NCBI GenBank assembly: GCA_903813345.2
Contig: CAIIXF020000480.1
Coordinates: 1-64,000, forward strand
Length of the DNA stretch: 64,000 nucleotides
Reading direction: 5' to 3'
Origin: Owenia fusiformis
Taxonomy: Eukaryota > Annelida > Polychaeta > Sabellida > Oweniidae
Shown here: positions 49,841 through 64,000 of the stretch, one piece after another
How positions within the stretch are numbered: the first letter of the stretch is position 1
Layout of the letters: each line of letters starts with the position of its first letter
The notes under the pieces: model-generated
Seen by the model: the letters and a program-made list of their open reading frames with translations, nothing else
Database searches by the model: none
Told to the model about the DNA's origin: nothing
Translations under genes and position numbers: made by a program

Positions 49841-52500
49841 TAGGCAAAACTGCCCTAATTCACGTCACCATACTAGTCAATGGGCAAAAGGGCAAACGCC
49901 TGACTTTTTATCTCGAGTTATGGATTTATGTGGCCTCACTGGCCTATCTGAGGTTCTAAAGCTATGTCAAAGCTACATCTTGACACTAAACTCAATAGGG
50001 GCCAATCATCTACTTTTTGAAATAATTGGTCAATTGTGACACTACCCCCTCTCTCTGCAGACACAAATTGAAATTCACTAAAATGAAGGCAAAATTAATA
50101 CGCCACTTGACTCGAAATTTTCCTTCAGATAACCCAAATAAACGCATTTCCAGAAGAAATGGCATGTTGCCATTGCAAAAAGATTACAACTGTGCCTACA
50201 TACTAGCTTACTGACTCGTCATGATCACAATTGTGTTGGGACTACATTTATTTTTGAATACTACTTTTTTCTATTCAGCGGAAGTGACGTATTAGGGCAT
50301 TTTGGCCTAATAGCCACATGGTTGGATGATTTCTGGCTTTAAATTGCATTTTTCCAATTTACTAGAGTTTTTCAAGTAGTTTTGTGCAGTTTAAGAATAT
50401 TCTGACAGCAATTATGAAAAATATGGCTACTTCATTACCCCTGGGGTCATTTTTCCAAGAACCCAATGGTTTTCCTTTAAATTTGACTAGTTTTTCATTT
50501 ACATCATGAAATCCACTGCCTGATGGTGACATTTTTCAGTATCGTGTCAAGAAATTGAGTATTTTATTGCATATTGCGATTTTTAGCCAAAATCACTGAA
50601 CCGTGAACCAGAAAATTGGACAAATTTGGCCCACTTTTTGGCAAAATCTTACTAAAATCATCACTTTTTCATACTTTATTCCATTCAACAACCTCCTGAT
50701 TTGAAAAATGATGACAAATTTGATCAGTTTTGACTCTGGCCTAGAGAATTGGGACTTTTGAGATATTTTTTAGCTCGAATGTAGTCATTCAGAGTGAACA
50801 AATACATCAAAAATTGACACTTAACTCACCAATTTCTGACTGCACCCCCGATATGTACCTTCTTTTTATACTGGAAACCATAAGATGGAAAATTCAATCT
50901 TTATGATGATAAGCAACTCGTTGGCTTCCCCATTTACGACAACAAATGACATTTAGGGGTCACGAAGGACAAAATTGTAGCCAAATATCGTCAAAATCAG
51001 TGGTTTTTGGGGTAAAAAGCGAAAACTGCTGATTCAGCAAAAACATTAAATTTGTTCATGAAAATTCCCCTTTTTGCCTCCGTCCAAAATATGTTTCACA
51101 CTAATAAACTTCAATTCTGGGCGATTCTGAGTAGTTTTAAAAAATTTTGGTCACTTTCACATGTGACTAATAGGCAAAACTGCCCTAATTCACGTCACCA
51201 TACTAGTCAATGGGCAAAAGGGCAAACGCCTGACTTTTTATCTCGAGTTATGGATTTATGTGGCCTCACTGGCCTATCTGAGGTTCTAAAGCTATGTCAA
51301 AGCTACATCTTGACACTAAACTCAATAGGGGCCAATCATCTACTTTTTGAAATAATTGGTCAATTGTGACACTACCCCCTCTCTCTGCAGACACAAATTG
51401 AAATTCACTAAAATGAAGGCAAAATTAATACGCCACTTGACTCGAAATTTTCCTTCAGATAACCCAAATAAACGCATTTCCAGAAGAAATGGCATGTTGC
51501 CATTGCAAAAAGATTACAACTGTGCCTACATACTAGCTTACTGACTCGTCATGATCACAATTGTGTTGGGACTACATTTATTTTTGAATACTACTTTTTT
51601 CTATTCAGCGGAAGTGACGTATTAGGGCATTTTGGCCTAATAGCCACATGGTTGGATGATTTCTGGCTTTAAATTGCATTTTTCCAATTTACTAGAGTTT
51701 TTCAAGTAGTTTTGTGCAGTTTAAGAATATTCTGACAGCAATTATGAAAAATATGGCTACTTCATTACCCCTGGGGTCATTTTTCCAAGAACCCAATGGT
51801 TTTCCTTTAAATTTGACTAGTTTTTCATTTACATCATGAAATCCACTGCCTGATGGTGACATTTTTCAGTATCGTGTCAAGAAATTGAGTATTTTATTGC
51901 ATATTGCGATTTTTAGCCAAAATCACTGAACCGTGAACCAGAAAATTGGACAAATTTGGCCCACTTTTTGGCAAAATCTTACTAAAATCATCACTTTTTC
52001 ATACTTTATTCCATTCAACAACCTCCTGATTTGAAAAATGATGACAAATTTGATCAGTTTTGACTCTGGCCTAGAGAATTGGGACTTTTGAGATATTTTT
52101 TAGCTCGAATGTAGTCATTCAGAGTGAACAAATACATCAAAAATTGACACTTAACTCACCAATTTCTGACTGCACCCCCGATATGTACCTTCTTTTTATA
52201 CTGGAAACCATAAGATGGAAAATTCAATCTTTATGATGATAAGCAACTCGTTGGCTTCCCCATTTACGACAACAAATGACATTTAGGGGTCACGAAGGAC
52301 AAAATTGTAGCCAAATATCGTCAAAATCAGTGGTTTTTGGGGTAAAAAGCGAAAACTGCTGATTCAGCAAAAACATTAAATTTGTTCATGAAAATTCCCC
52401 TTTTTGCCTCCGTCCAAAATATGTTTCACACTAATAAACTTCAATTCTGGGCGATTCTGAGTAGTTTTAAAAAATTTTGGTCACTTTCACATGTGACTAA
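49841..52500. repeat. array run 17: two L units
   Basis: Units start at 49841 and 51171, each 1330 bp. Confidence 0.97.
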
Positions 52501-53360
52501 TAGCCACATGGTTGGATGATTTCTGGCTTTAAATTGCATTTTTCCAATTTACTAGAGTTTTTCAAGTAGTTTTGTGCAGTTTAAGAATATTCTGACAGCA
52601 ATTATGAAAAATATGGCTACTTCATTACCCCTGGGGTCATTTTTCCAAGAACCCAATGGTTTTCCTTTAAATTTGACTAGTTTTTCATTTACATCATGAA
52701 ATCCACTGCCTGATGGTGACATTTTTCAGTATCGTGTCAAGAAATTGAGTATTTTATTGCATATTGCGATTTTTAGCCAAAATCACTGAACCGTGAACCA
52801 GAAAATTGGACAAATTTGGCCCACTTTTTGGCAAAATCTTACTAAAATCATCACTTTTTCATACTTTATTCCATTCAACAACCTCCTGATTTGAAAAATG
52901 ATGACAAATTTGATCAGTTTTGACTCTGGCCTAGAGAATTGGGACTTTTGAGATATTTTTTAGCTCGAATGTAGTCATTCAGAGTGAACAAATACATCAA
53001 AAATTGACACTTAACTCACCAATTTCTGACTGCACCCCCGATATGTACCTTCTTTTTATACTGGAAACCATAAGATGGAAAATTCAATCTTTATGATGAT
53101 AAGCAACTCGTTGGCTTCCCCATTTACGACAACAAATGACATTTAGGGGTCACGAAGGACAAAATTGTAGCCAAATATCGTCAAAATCAGTGGTTTTTGG
53201 GGTAAAAAGCGAAAACTGCTGATTCAGCAAAAACATTAAATTTGTTCATGAAAATTCCCCTTTTTGCCTCCGTCCAAAATATGTTTCACACTAATAAACT
53301 TCAATTCTGGGCGATTCTGAGTAGTTTTAAAAAATTTTGGTCACTTTCACATGTGACTAA
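52501..53360. repeat. array run 18: one S unit
   Basis: A single 860-bp unit. Confidence 0.97.
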
Positions 53361-56300
53361 TAGGCAAAACTGCCCTAATTCACGTCACCATACTAGTCAA
53401 TGGGCAAAAGGGCAAACGCCTGACTTTTTATCTCGAGTTATGGATTTATGTGGCCTCACTGGCCTATCTGAGGTTCTAAAGCTATGTCAAAGCTACATCT
53501 TGACACTAAACTCAATAGGGGCCAATCATCTACTTTTTGAAATAATTGGTCAATTGTGACACTACCCCCTCTCTCTGCAGACACAAATTGAAATTCACTA
53601 AAATGAAGGCAAAATTAATACGCCACTTGACTCGAAATTTTCCTTCAGATAACCCAAATAAACGCATTTCCAGAAGAAATGGCATGTTGCCATTGCAAAA
53701 AGATTACAACTGTGCCTACATACTAGCTTACTGACTCGTCATGATCACAATTGTGTTGGGACTACATTTATTTTTGAATACTACTTTTTTCTATTCAGCG
53801 GAAGTGACGTATTAGGGCATTTTGGCCTAATAGCCACATGGTTGGATGATTTCTGGCTTTAAATTGCATTTTTCCAATTTACTAGAGTTTTTCAAGTAGT
53901 TTTGTGCAGTTTAAGAATATTCTGACAGCAATTATGAAAAATATGGCTACTTCATTACCCCTGGGGTCATTTTTCCAAGAACCCAATGGTTTTCCTTTAA
54001 ATTTGACTAGTTTTTCATTTACATCATGAAATCCACTGCCTGATGGTGACATTTTTCAGTATCGTGTCAAGAAATTGAGTATTTTATTGCATATTGCGAT
54101 TTTTAGCCAAAATCACTGAACCGTGAACCAGAAAATTGGACAAATTTGGCCCACTTTTTGGCAAAATCTTACTAAAATCATCACTTTTTCATACTTTATT
54201 CCATTCAACAACCTCCTGATTTGAAAAATGATGACAAATTTGATCAGTTTTGACTCTGGCCTAGAGAATTGGGACTTTTGAGATATTTTTTAGCTCGAAT
54301 GTAGTCATTCAGAGTGAACAAATACATCAAAAATTGACACTTAACTCACCAATTTCTGACTGCACCCCCGATATGTACCTTCTTTTTATACTGGAAACCA
54401 TAAGATGGAAAATTCAATCTTTATGATGATAAGCAACTCGTTGGCTTCCCCATTTACGACAACAAATGACATTTAGGGGTCACGAAGGACAAAATTGTAG
54501 CCAAATATCGTCAAAATCAGTGGTTTTTGGGGTAAAAAGCGAAAACTGCTGATTCAGCAAAAACATTAAATTTGTTCATGAAAATTCCCCTTTTTGCCTC
54601 CGTCCAAAATATGTTTCACACTAATAAACTTCAATTCTGGGCGATTCTGAGTAGTTTTAAAAAATTTTGGTCACTTTCACATGTGACTAATAGGCAAAAC
54701 TGCCCTAATTCACGTCACCATACTAGTCAATGGGCAAAAGGGCAAACGCCTGACTTTTTATCTCGAGTTATGGATTTATGTGGCCTCACTGGCCTATCTG
54801 AGGTTCTAAAGCTATGTCAAAGCTACATCTTGACACTAAACTCAATAGGGGCCAATCATCTACTTTTTGAAATAATTGGTCAATTGTGACACTACCCCCT
54901 CTCTCTGCAGACACAAATTGAAATTCACTAAAATGAAGGCAAAATTAATACGCCACTTGACTCGAAATTTTCCTTCAGATAACCCAAATAAACGCATTTC
55001 CAGAAGAAATGGCATGTTGCCATTGCAAAAAGATTACAACTGTGCCTACATACTAGCTTACTGACTCGTCATGATCACAATTGTGTTGGGACTACATTTA
55101 TTTTTGAATACTACTTTTTTCTATTCAGCGGAAGTGACGTATTAGGGCATTTTGGCCTAATAGCCACATGGTTGGATGATTTCTGGCTTTAAATTGCATT
55201 TTTCCAATTTACTAGAGTTTTTCAAGTAGTTTTGTGCAGTTTAAGAATATTCTGACAGCAATTATGAAAAATATGGCTACTTCATTACCCCTGGGGTCAT
55301 TTTTCCAAGAACCCAATGGTTTTCCTTTAAATTTGACTAGTTTTTCATTTACATCATGAAATCCACTGCCTGATGGTGACATTTTTCAGTATCGTGTCAA
55401 GAAATTGAGTATTTTATTGCATATTGCGATTTTTAGCCAAAATCACTGAACCGTGAACCAGAAAATTGGACAAATTTGGCCCACTTTTTGGCAAAATCTT
55501 ACTAAAATCATCACTTTTTCATACTTTATTCCATTCAACAACCTCCTGATTTGAAAAATGATGACAAATTTGATCAGTTTTGACTCTGGCCTAGAGAATT
55601 GGGACTTTTGAGATATTTTTTAGCTCGAATGTAGTCATTCAGAGTGAACAAATACATCAAAAATTGACACTTAACTCACCAATTTCTGACTGCACCCCCG
55701 ATATGTACCTTCTTTTTATACTGGAAACCATAAGATGGAAAATTCAATCTTTATGATGATAAGCAACTCGTTGGCTTCCCCATTTACGACAACAAATGAC
55801 ATTTAGGGGTCACGAAGGACAAAATTGTAGCCAAATATCGTCAAAATCAGTGGTTTTTGGGGTAAAAAGCGAAAACTGCTGATTCAGCAAAAACATTAAA
55901 TTTGTTCATGAAAATTCCCCTTTTTGCCTCCGTCCAAAATATGTTTCACACTAATAAACTTCAATTCTGGGCGATTCTGAGTAGTTTTAAAAAATTTTGG
56001 TCACTTTCACATGTGACTAATAGGCAAAACTGCCCTAATTCACGTCACCATACTAGTCAATGGGCAAAAGGGCAAACGCCTGACTTTTTATCTCGAGTTA
56101 TGGATTTATGTGGCCTCACTGGCCTATCTGAGGTTCTAAAGCTATGTCAAAGCTACATCTTGACACTAAACTCAATAGGGGCCAATCATCTACTTTTTGA
56201 AATAATTGGTCAATTGTGACACTACCCCCTCTCTCTGCAGACACAAATTGAAATTCACTAAAATGAAGGCAAAATTAATACGCCACTTGACTCGAAATTT

Positions 56301-59300
56301 TCCTTCAGATAACCCAAATAAACGCATTTCCAGAAGAAATGGCATGTTGCCATTGCAAAAAGATTACAACTGTGCCTACATACTAGCTTACTGACTCGTC
56401 ATGATCACAATTGTGTTGGGACTACATTTATTTTTGAATACTACTTTTTTCTATTCAGCGGAAGTGACGTATTAGGGCATTTTGGCCTAATAGCCACATG
56501 GTTGGATGATTTCTGGCTTTAAATTGCATTTTTCCAATTTACTAGAGTTTTTCAAGTAGTTTTGTGCAGTTTAAGAATATTCTGACAGCAATTATGAAAA
56601 ATATGGCTACTTCATTACCCCTGGGGTCATTTTTCCAAGAACCCAATGGTTTTCCTTTAAATTTGACTAGTTTTTCATTTACATCATGAAATCCACTGCC
56701 TGATGGTGACATTTTTCAGTATCGTGTCAAGAAATTGAGTATTTTATTGCATATTGCGATTTTTAGCCAAAATCACTGAACCGTGAACCAGAAAATTGGA
56801 CAAATTTGGCCCACTTTTTGGCAAAATCTTACTAAAATCATCACTTTTTCATACTTTATTCCATTCAACAACCTCCTGATTTGAAAAATGATGACAAATT
56901 TGATCAGTTTTGACTCTGGCCTAGAGAATTGGGACTTTTGAGATATTTTTTAGCTCGAATGTAGTCATTCAGAGTGAACAAATACATCAAAAATTGACAC
57001 TTAACTCACCAATTTCTGACTGCACCCCCGATATGTACCTTCTTTTTATACTGGAAACCATAAGATGGAAAATTCAATCTTTATGATGATAAGCAACTCG
57101 TTGGCTTCCCCATTTACGACAACAAATGACATTTAGGGGTCACGAAGGACAAAATTGTAGCCAAATATCGTCAAAATCAGTGGTTTTTGGGGTAAAAAGC
57201 GAAAACTGCTGATTCAGCAAAAACATTAAATTTGTTCATGAAAATTCCCCTTTTTGCCTCCGTCCAAAATATGTTTCACACTAATAAACTTCAATTCTGG
57301 GCGATTCTGAGTAGTTTTAAAAAATTTTGGTCACTTTCACATGTGACTAATAGGCAAAACTGCCCTAATTCACGTCACCATACTAGTCAATGGGCAAAAG
57401 GGCAAACGCCTGACTTTTTATCTCGAGTTATGGATTTATGTGGCCTCACTGGCCTATCTGAGGTTCTAAAGCTATGTCAAAGCTACATCTTGACACTAAA
57501 CTCAATAGGGGCCAATCATCTACTTTTTGAAATAATTGGTCAATTGTGACACTACCCCCTCTCTCTGCAGACACAAATTGAAATTCACTAAAATGAAGGC
57601 AAAATTAATACGCCACTTGACTCGAAATTTTCCTTCAGATAACCCAAATAAACGCATTTCCAGAAGAAATGGCATGTTGCCATTGCAAAAAGATTACAAC
57701 TGTGCCTACATACTAGCTTACTGACTCGTCATGATCACAATTGTGTTGGGACTACATTTATTTTTGAATACTACTTTTTTCTATTCAGCGGAAGTGACGT
57801 ATTAGGGCATTTTGGCCTAATAGCCACATGGTTGGATGATTTCTGGCTTTAAATTGCATTTTTCCAATTTACTAGAGTTTTTCAAGTAGTTTTGTGCAGT
57901 TTAAGAATATTCTGACAGCAATTATGAAAAATATGGCTACTTCATTACCCCTGGGGTCATTTTTCCAAGAACCCAATGGTTTTCCTTTAAATTTGACTAG
58001 TTTTTCATTTACATCATGAAATCCACTGCCTGATGGTGACATTTTTCAGTATCGTGTCAAGAAATTGAGTATTTTATTGCATATTGCGATTTTTAGCCAA
58101 AATCACTGAACCGTGAACCAGAAAATTGGACAAATTTGGCCCACTTTTTGGCAAAATCTTACTAAAATCATCACTTTTTCATACTTTATTCCATTCAACA
58201 ACCTCCTGATTTGAAAAATGATGACAAATTTGATCAGTTTTGACTCTGGCCTAGAGAATTGGGACTTTTGAGATATTTTTTAGCTCGAATGTAGTCATTC
58301 AGAGTGAACAAATACATCAAAAATTGACACTTAACTCACCAATTTCTGACTGCACCCCCGATATGTACCTTCTTTTTATACTGGAAACCATAAGATGGAA
58401 AATTCAATCTTTATGATGATAAGCAACTCGTTGGCTTCCCCATTTACGACAACAAATGACATTTAGGGGTCACGAAGGACAAAATTGTAGCCAAATATCG
58501 TCAAAATCAGTGGTTTTTGGGGTAAAAAGCGAAAACTGCTGATTCAGCAAAAACATTAAATTTGTTCATGAAAATTCCCCTTTTTGCCTCCGTCCAAAAT
58601 ATGTTTCACACTAATAAACTTCAATTCTGGGCGATTCTGAGTAGTTTTAAAAAATTTTGGTCACTTTCACATGTGACTAATAGGCAAAACTGCCCTAATT
58701 CACGTCACCATACTAGTCAATGGGCAAAAGGGCAAACGCCTGACTTTTTATCTCGAGTTATGGATTTATGTGGCCTCACTGGCCTATCTGAGGTTCTAAA
58801 GCTATGTCAAAGCTACATCTTGACACTAAACTCAATAGGGGCCAATCATCTACTTTTTGAAATAATTGGTCAATTGTGACACTACCCCCTCTCTCTGCAG
58901 ACACAAATTGAAATTCACTAAAATGAAGGCAAAATTAATACGCCACTTGACTCGAAATTTTCCTTCAGATAACCCAAATAAACGCATTTCCAGAAGAAAT
59001 GGCATGTTGCCATTGCAAAAAGATTACAACTGTGCCTACATACTAGCTTACTGACTCGTCATGATCACAATTGTGTTGGGACTACATTTATTTTTGAATA
59101 CTACTTTTTTCTATTCAGCGGAAGTGACGTATTAGGGCATTTTGGCCTAATAGCCACATGGTTGGATGATTTCTGGCTTTAAATTGCATTTTTCCAATTT
59201 ACTAGAGTTTTTCAAGTAGTTTTGTGCAGTTTAAGAATATTCTGACAGCAATTATGAAAAATATGGCTACTTCATTACCCCTGGGGTCATTTTTCCAAGA

Positions 59301-62300
59301 ACCCAATGGTTTTCCTTTAAATTTGACTAGTTTTTCATTTACATCATGAAATCCACTGCCTGATGGTGACATTTTTCAGTATCGTGTCAAGAAATTGAGT
59401 ATTTTATTGCATATTGCGATTTTTAGCCAAAATCACTGAACCGTGAACCAGAAAATTGGACAAATTTGGCCCACTTTTTGGCAAAATCTTACTAAAATCA
59501 TCACTTTTTCATACTTTATTCCATTCAACAACCTCCTGATTTGAAAAATGATGACAAATTTGATCAGTTTTGACTCTGGCCTAGAGAATTGGGACTTTTG
59601 AGATATTTTTTAGCTCGAATGTAGTCATTCAGAGTGAACAAATACATCAAAAATTGACACTTAACTCACCAATTTCTGACTGCACCCCCGATATGTACCT
59701 TCTTTTTATACTGGAAACCATAAGATGGAAAATTCAATCTTTATGATGATAAGCAACTCGTTGGCTTCCCCATTTACGACAACAAATGACATTTAGGGGT
59801 CACGAAGGACAAAATTGTAGCCAAATATCGTCAAAATCAGTGGTTTTTGGGGTAAAAAGCGAAAACTGCTGATTCAGCAAAAACATTAAATTTGTTCATG
59901 AAAATTCCCCTTTTTGCCTCCGTCCAAAATATGTTTCACACTAATAAACTTCAATTCTGGGCGATTCTGAGTAGTTTTAAAAAATTTTGGTCACTTTCAC
60001 ATGTGACTAATAGGCAAAACTGCCCTAATTCACGTCACCATACTAGTCAATGGGCAAAAGGGCAAACGCCTGACTTTTTATCTCGAGTTATGGATTTATG
60101 TGGCCTCACTGGCCTATCTGAGGTTCTAAAGCTATGTCAAAGCTACATCTTGACACTAAACTCAATAGGGGCCAATCATCTACTTTTTGAAATAATTGGT
60201 CAATTGTGACACTACCCCCTCTCTCTGCAGACACAAATTGAAATTCACTAAAATGAAGGCAAAATTAATACGCCACTTGACTCGAAATTTTCCTTCAGAT
60301 AACCCAAATAAACGCATTTCCAGAAGAAATGGCATGTTGCCATTGCAAAAAGATTACAACTGTGCCTACATACTAGCTTACTGACTCGTCATGATCACAA
60401 TTGTGTTGGGACTACATTTATTTTTGAATACTACTTTTTTCTATTCAGCGGAAGTGACGTATTAGGGCATTTTGGCCTAATAGCCACATGGTTGGATGAT
60501 TTCTGGCTTTAAATTGCATTTTTCCAATTTACTAGAGTTTTTCAAGTAGTTTTGTGCAGTTTAAGAATATTCTGACAGCAATTATGAAAAATATGGCTAC
60601 TTCATTACCCCTGGGGTCATTTTTCCAAGAACCCAATGGTTTTCCTTTAAATTTGACTAGTTTTTCATTTACATCATGAAATCCACTGCCTGATGGTGAC
60701 ATTTTTCAGTATCGTGTCAAGAAATTGAGTATTTTATTGCATATTGCGATTTTTAGCCAAAATCACTGAACCGTGAACCAGAAAATTGGACAAATTTGGC
60801 CCACTTTTTGGCAAAATCTTACTAAAATCATCACTTTTTCATACTTTATTCCATTCAACAACCTCCTGATTTGAAAAATGATGACAAATTTGATCAGTTT
60901 TGACTCTGGCCTAGAGAATTGGGACTTTTGAGATATTTTTTAGCTCGAATGTAGTCATTCAGAGTGAACAAATACATCAAAAATTGACACTTAACTCACC
61001 AATTTCTGACTGCACCCCCGATATGTACCTTCTTTTTATACTGGAAACCATAAGATGGAAAATTCAATCTTTATGATGATAAGCAACTCGTTGGCTTCCC
61101 CATTTACGACAACAAATGACATTTAGGGGTCACGAAGGACAAAATTGTAGCCAAATATCGTCAAAATCAGTGGTTTTTGGGGTAAAAAGCGAAAACTGCT
61201 GATTCAGCAAAAACATTAAATTTGTTCATGAAAATTCCCCTTTTTGCCTCCGTCCAAAATATGTTTCACACTAATAAACTTCAATTCTGGGCGATTCTGA
61301 GTAGTTTTAAAAAATTTTGGTCACTTTCACATGTGACTAATAGGCAAAACTGCCCTAATTCACGTCACCATACTAGTCAATGGGCAAAAGGGCAAACGCC
61401 TGACTTTTTATCTCGAGTTATGGATTTATGTGGCCTCACTGGCCTATCTGAGGTTCTAAAGCTATGTCAAAGCTACATCTTGACACTAAACTCAATAGGG
61501 GCCAATCATCTACTTTTTGAAATAATTGGTCAATTGTGACACTACCCCCTCTCTCTGCAGACACAAATTGAAATTCACTAAAATGAAGGCAAAATTAATA
61601 CGCCACTTGACTCGAAATTTTCCTTCAGATAACCCAAATAAACGCATTTCCAGAAGAAATGGCATGTTGCCATTGCAAAAAGATTACAACTGTGCCTACA
61701 TACTAGCTTACTGACTCGTCATGATCACAATTGTGTTGGGACTACATTTATTTTTGAATACTACTTTTTTCTATTCAGCGGAAGTGACGTATTAGGGCAT
61801 TTTGGCCTAATAGCCACATGGTTGGATGATTTCTGGCTTTAAATTGCATTTTTCCAATTTACTAGAGTTTTTCAAGTAGTTTTGTGCAGTTTAAGAATAT
61901 TCTGACAGCAATTATGAAAAATATGGCTACTTCATTACCCCTGGGGTCATTTTTCCAAGAACCCAATGGTTTTCCTTTAAATTTGACTAGTTTTTCATTT
62001 ACATCATGAAATCCACTGCCTGATGGTGACATTTTTCAGTATCGTGTCAAGAAATTGAGTATTTTATTGCATATTGCGATTTTTAGCCAAAATCACTGAA
62101 CCGTGAACCAGAAAATTGGACAAATTTGGCCCACTTTTTGGCAAAATCTTACTAAAATCATCACTTTTTCATACTTTATTCCATTCAACAACCTCCTGAT
62201 TTGAAAAATGATGACAAATTTGATCAGTTTTGACTCTGGCCTAGAGAATTGGGACTTTTGAGATATTTTTTAGCTCGAATGTAGTCATTCAGAGTGAACA

Positions 62301-64000
62301 AATACATCAAAAATTGACACTTAACTCACCAATTTCTGACTGCACCCCCGATATGTACCTTCTTTTTATACTGGAAACCATAAGATGGAAAATTCAATCT
62401 TTATGATGATAAGCAACTCGTTGGCTTCCCCATTTACGACAACAAATGACATTTAGGGGTCACGAAGGACAAAATTGTAGCCAAATATCGTCAAAATCAG
62501 TGGTTTTTGGGGTAAAAAGCGAAAACTGCTGATTCAGCAAAAACATTAAATTTGTTCATGAAAATTCCCCTTTTTGCCTCCGTCCAAAATATGTTTCACA
62601 CTAATAAACTTCAATTCTGGGCGATTCTGAGTAGTTTTAAAAAATTTTGGTCACTTTCACATGTGACTAATAGGCAAAACTGCCCTAATTCACGTCACCA
62701 TACTAGTCAATGGGCAAAAGGGCAAACGCCTGACTTTTTATCTCGAGTTATGGATTTATGTGGCCTCACTGGCCTATCTGAGGTTCTAAAGCTATGTCAA
62801 AGCTACATCTTGACACTAAACTCAATAGGGGCCAATCATCTACTTTTTGAAATAATTGGTCAATTGTGACACTACCCCCTCTCTCTGCAGACACAAATTG
62901 AAATTCACTAAAATGAAGGCAAAATTAATACGCCACTTGACTCGAAATTTTCCTTCAGATAACCCAAATAAACGCATTTCCAGAAGAAATGGCATGTTGC
63001 CATTGCAAAAAGATTACAACTGTGCCTACATACTAGCTTACTGACTCGTCATGATCACAATTGTGTTGGGACTACATTTATTTTTGAATACTACTTTTTT
63101 CTATTCAGCGGAAGTGACGTATTAGGGCATTTTGGCCTAATAGCCACATGGTTGGATGATTTCTGGCTTTAAATTGCATTTTTCCAATTTACTAGAGTTT
63201 TTCAAGTAGTTTTGTGCAGTTTAAGAATATTCTGACAGCAATTATGAAAAATATGGCTACTTCATTACCCCTGGGGTCATTTTTCCAAGAACCCAATGGT
63301 TTTCCTTTAAATTTGACTAGTTTTTCATTTACATCATGAAATCCACTGCCTGATGGTGACATTTTTCAGTATCGTGTCAAGAAATTGAGTATTTTATTGC
63401 ATATTGCGATTTTTAGCCAAAATCACTGAACCGTGAACCAGAAAATTGGACAAATTTGGCCCACTTTTTGGCAAAATCTTACTAAAATCATCACTTTTTC
63501 ATACTTTATTCCATTCAACAACCTCCTGATTTGAAAAATGATGACAAATTTGATCAGTTTTGACTCTGGCCTAGAGAATTGGGACTTTTGAGATATTTTT
63601 TAGCTCGAATGTAGTCATTCAGAGTGAACAAATACATCAAAAATTGACACTTAACTCACCAATTTCTGACTGCACCCCCGATATGTACCTTCTTTTTATA
63701 CTGGAAACCATAAGATGGAAAATTCAATCTTTATGATGATAAGCAACTCGTTGGCTTCCCCATTTACGACAACAAATGACATTTAGGGGTCACGAAGGAC
63801 AAAATTGTAGCCAAATATCGTCAAAATCAGTGGTTTTTGGGGTAAAAAGCGAAAACTGCTGATTCAGCAAAAACATTAAATTTGTTCATGAAAATTCCCC
63901 TTTTTGCCTCCGTCCAAAATATGTTTCACACTAATAAACTTCAATTCTGGGCGATTCTGAGTAGTTTTAAAAAATTTTGGTCACTTTCACATGTGACTAA
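53361..64000. repeat. array run 19: eight L units, continuing beyond the window
   Basis: Units start at 53361, 54691, 56021, 57351, 58681, 60011, 61341 and 62671. The eighth ends exactly at the window edge, so the true run may be longer. Confidence 0.97.

Larger units (their letters stand above)
2291..64000. repeat. tandem array of 51 units in two length classes (1330 and 860 bp)
   Basis: All units are head to tail, with no other sequence between them. Units are counted here from the T of TAG after GTGACTAA. There are 38 long (L) and 13 short (S) units; 38x1330 + 13x860, less 10 net indel bases, equals the 61,710 bp observed. Except for 30512-43141, I found only three single-base differences among copies: an extra T in the run at 27439-27444, A to C at 44296 and one G lost near 48766-48769. 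L and S share an identical 860-bp core. The array continues to the right edge, so its full length is unknown. The sequence is AT-rich and has no credible coding content. Confidence 0.98.
39758..64000. repeat. higher-order copy B: 20-unit L/S pattern
   Basis: This is the partner of 10661-34906. The offset is 29,097 bp at the left end and 29,094 bp at the right end. The few private variants outside the error block (44296, about 48768) are not shared with copy A, and the extra T near 27441 in copy A is not shared with B. The match runs to the window edge. Confidence 0.8.

Noticed and set aside
2291-64000. CRISPR array or bacterial repeat system
   Set aside because: Units are 860-1330 bp with no short repeat/unique spacer pattern, and the flank has spliced exons.
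2291-64000. rDNA, histone or snRNA gene cluster
   Set aside because: I recognise no rRNA, histone, 5S or snRNA sequence in the unit on either strand.
62671-64000. Array unit ends exactly at the window edge
   Set aside because: The window edge is arbitrary and the array evidently continues; treated as coincidence.

Overview
The window is eukaryotic, almost certainly metazoan and probably a (marine) invertebrate. The left edge holds short minus-strand exons with textbook GT/AG splice sites, an NRF1-type promoter palindrome, and a GC-rich hAT-like non-autonomous transposon of a kind common in invertebrate genomes. The species cannot be fixed from the sequence. There are no bacterial-style operons, rRNAs, tRNAs or CRISPR arrays.

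Positions 1-2290 hold the 5' part of one minus-strand gene that runs off the left edge. Three exons are visible: 2185-2254 (first exon), 816-1000 and 158-365. Exons 816-1000 and 158-365 join in frame. Across their junction they encode a SAP-like helix-loop-helix, followed by a segment with a GWMDEN...WPSIYFSDI motif. Direct joining of the first exon puts a stop at the junction, so either it is a 5' leader carrying a 23-codon uORF, with translation starting at the ATG at 997-995, or a further exon has been missed. An exact NRF1 palindrome lies at 2263-2274, just upstream of the first exon's ATG. Intron 1 carries the hAT-like element (about 1321-1699).

Positions 2291-64000 are one uninterrupted head-to-tail tandem array of 51 units, starting 36 bp upstream of that ATG. 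There are two unit types: 38 long units (L, 1330 bp) and 13 short units (S, 860 bp). Outside one block the copies are essentially identical. L differs from S only by a 470-bp segment. That segment is flanked by a 7-bp direct repeat (CTAATAG) and ends in 26-28-bp terminal inverted repeats. I read it as a MITE-like DNA transposon with its target-site duplication, and S units as the matching empty site. The site is the centre of a 21-bp near-perfect palindrome. In order the array reads L5 S3 L1 S1 L4 S2 L2 S1 L9 S1 L2 S1 L1 S1 L4 S2 L2 S1 L8.

Two large-scale features stand out. First, units 8-27 (10661-34906) and units 32-51 (39758-64000) have the same 20-symbol L/S order, a 24-unit (about 29.1-kb) higher-order period. 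Second, 30512-43141 has about 69 single-base differences, nearly all homopolymer indels, against only three in the rest of the array. This looks like unpolished long-read sequence, so the unit count and the higher-order duplication may be partly an assembly product. The repeated 105-aa and 62-aa open frames in the array are not credible genes.
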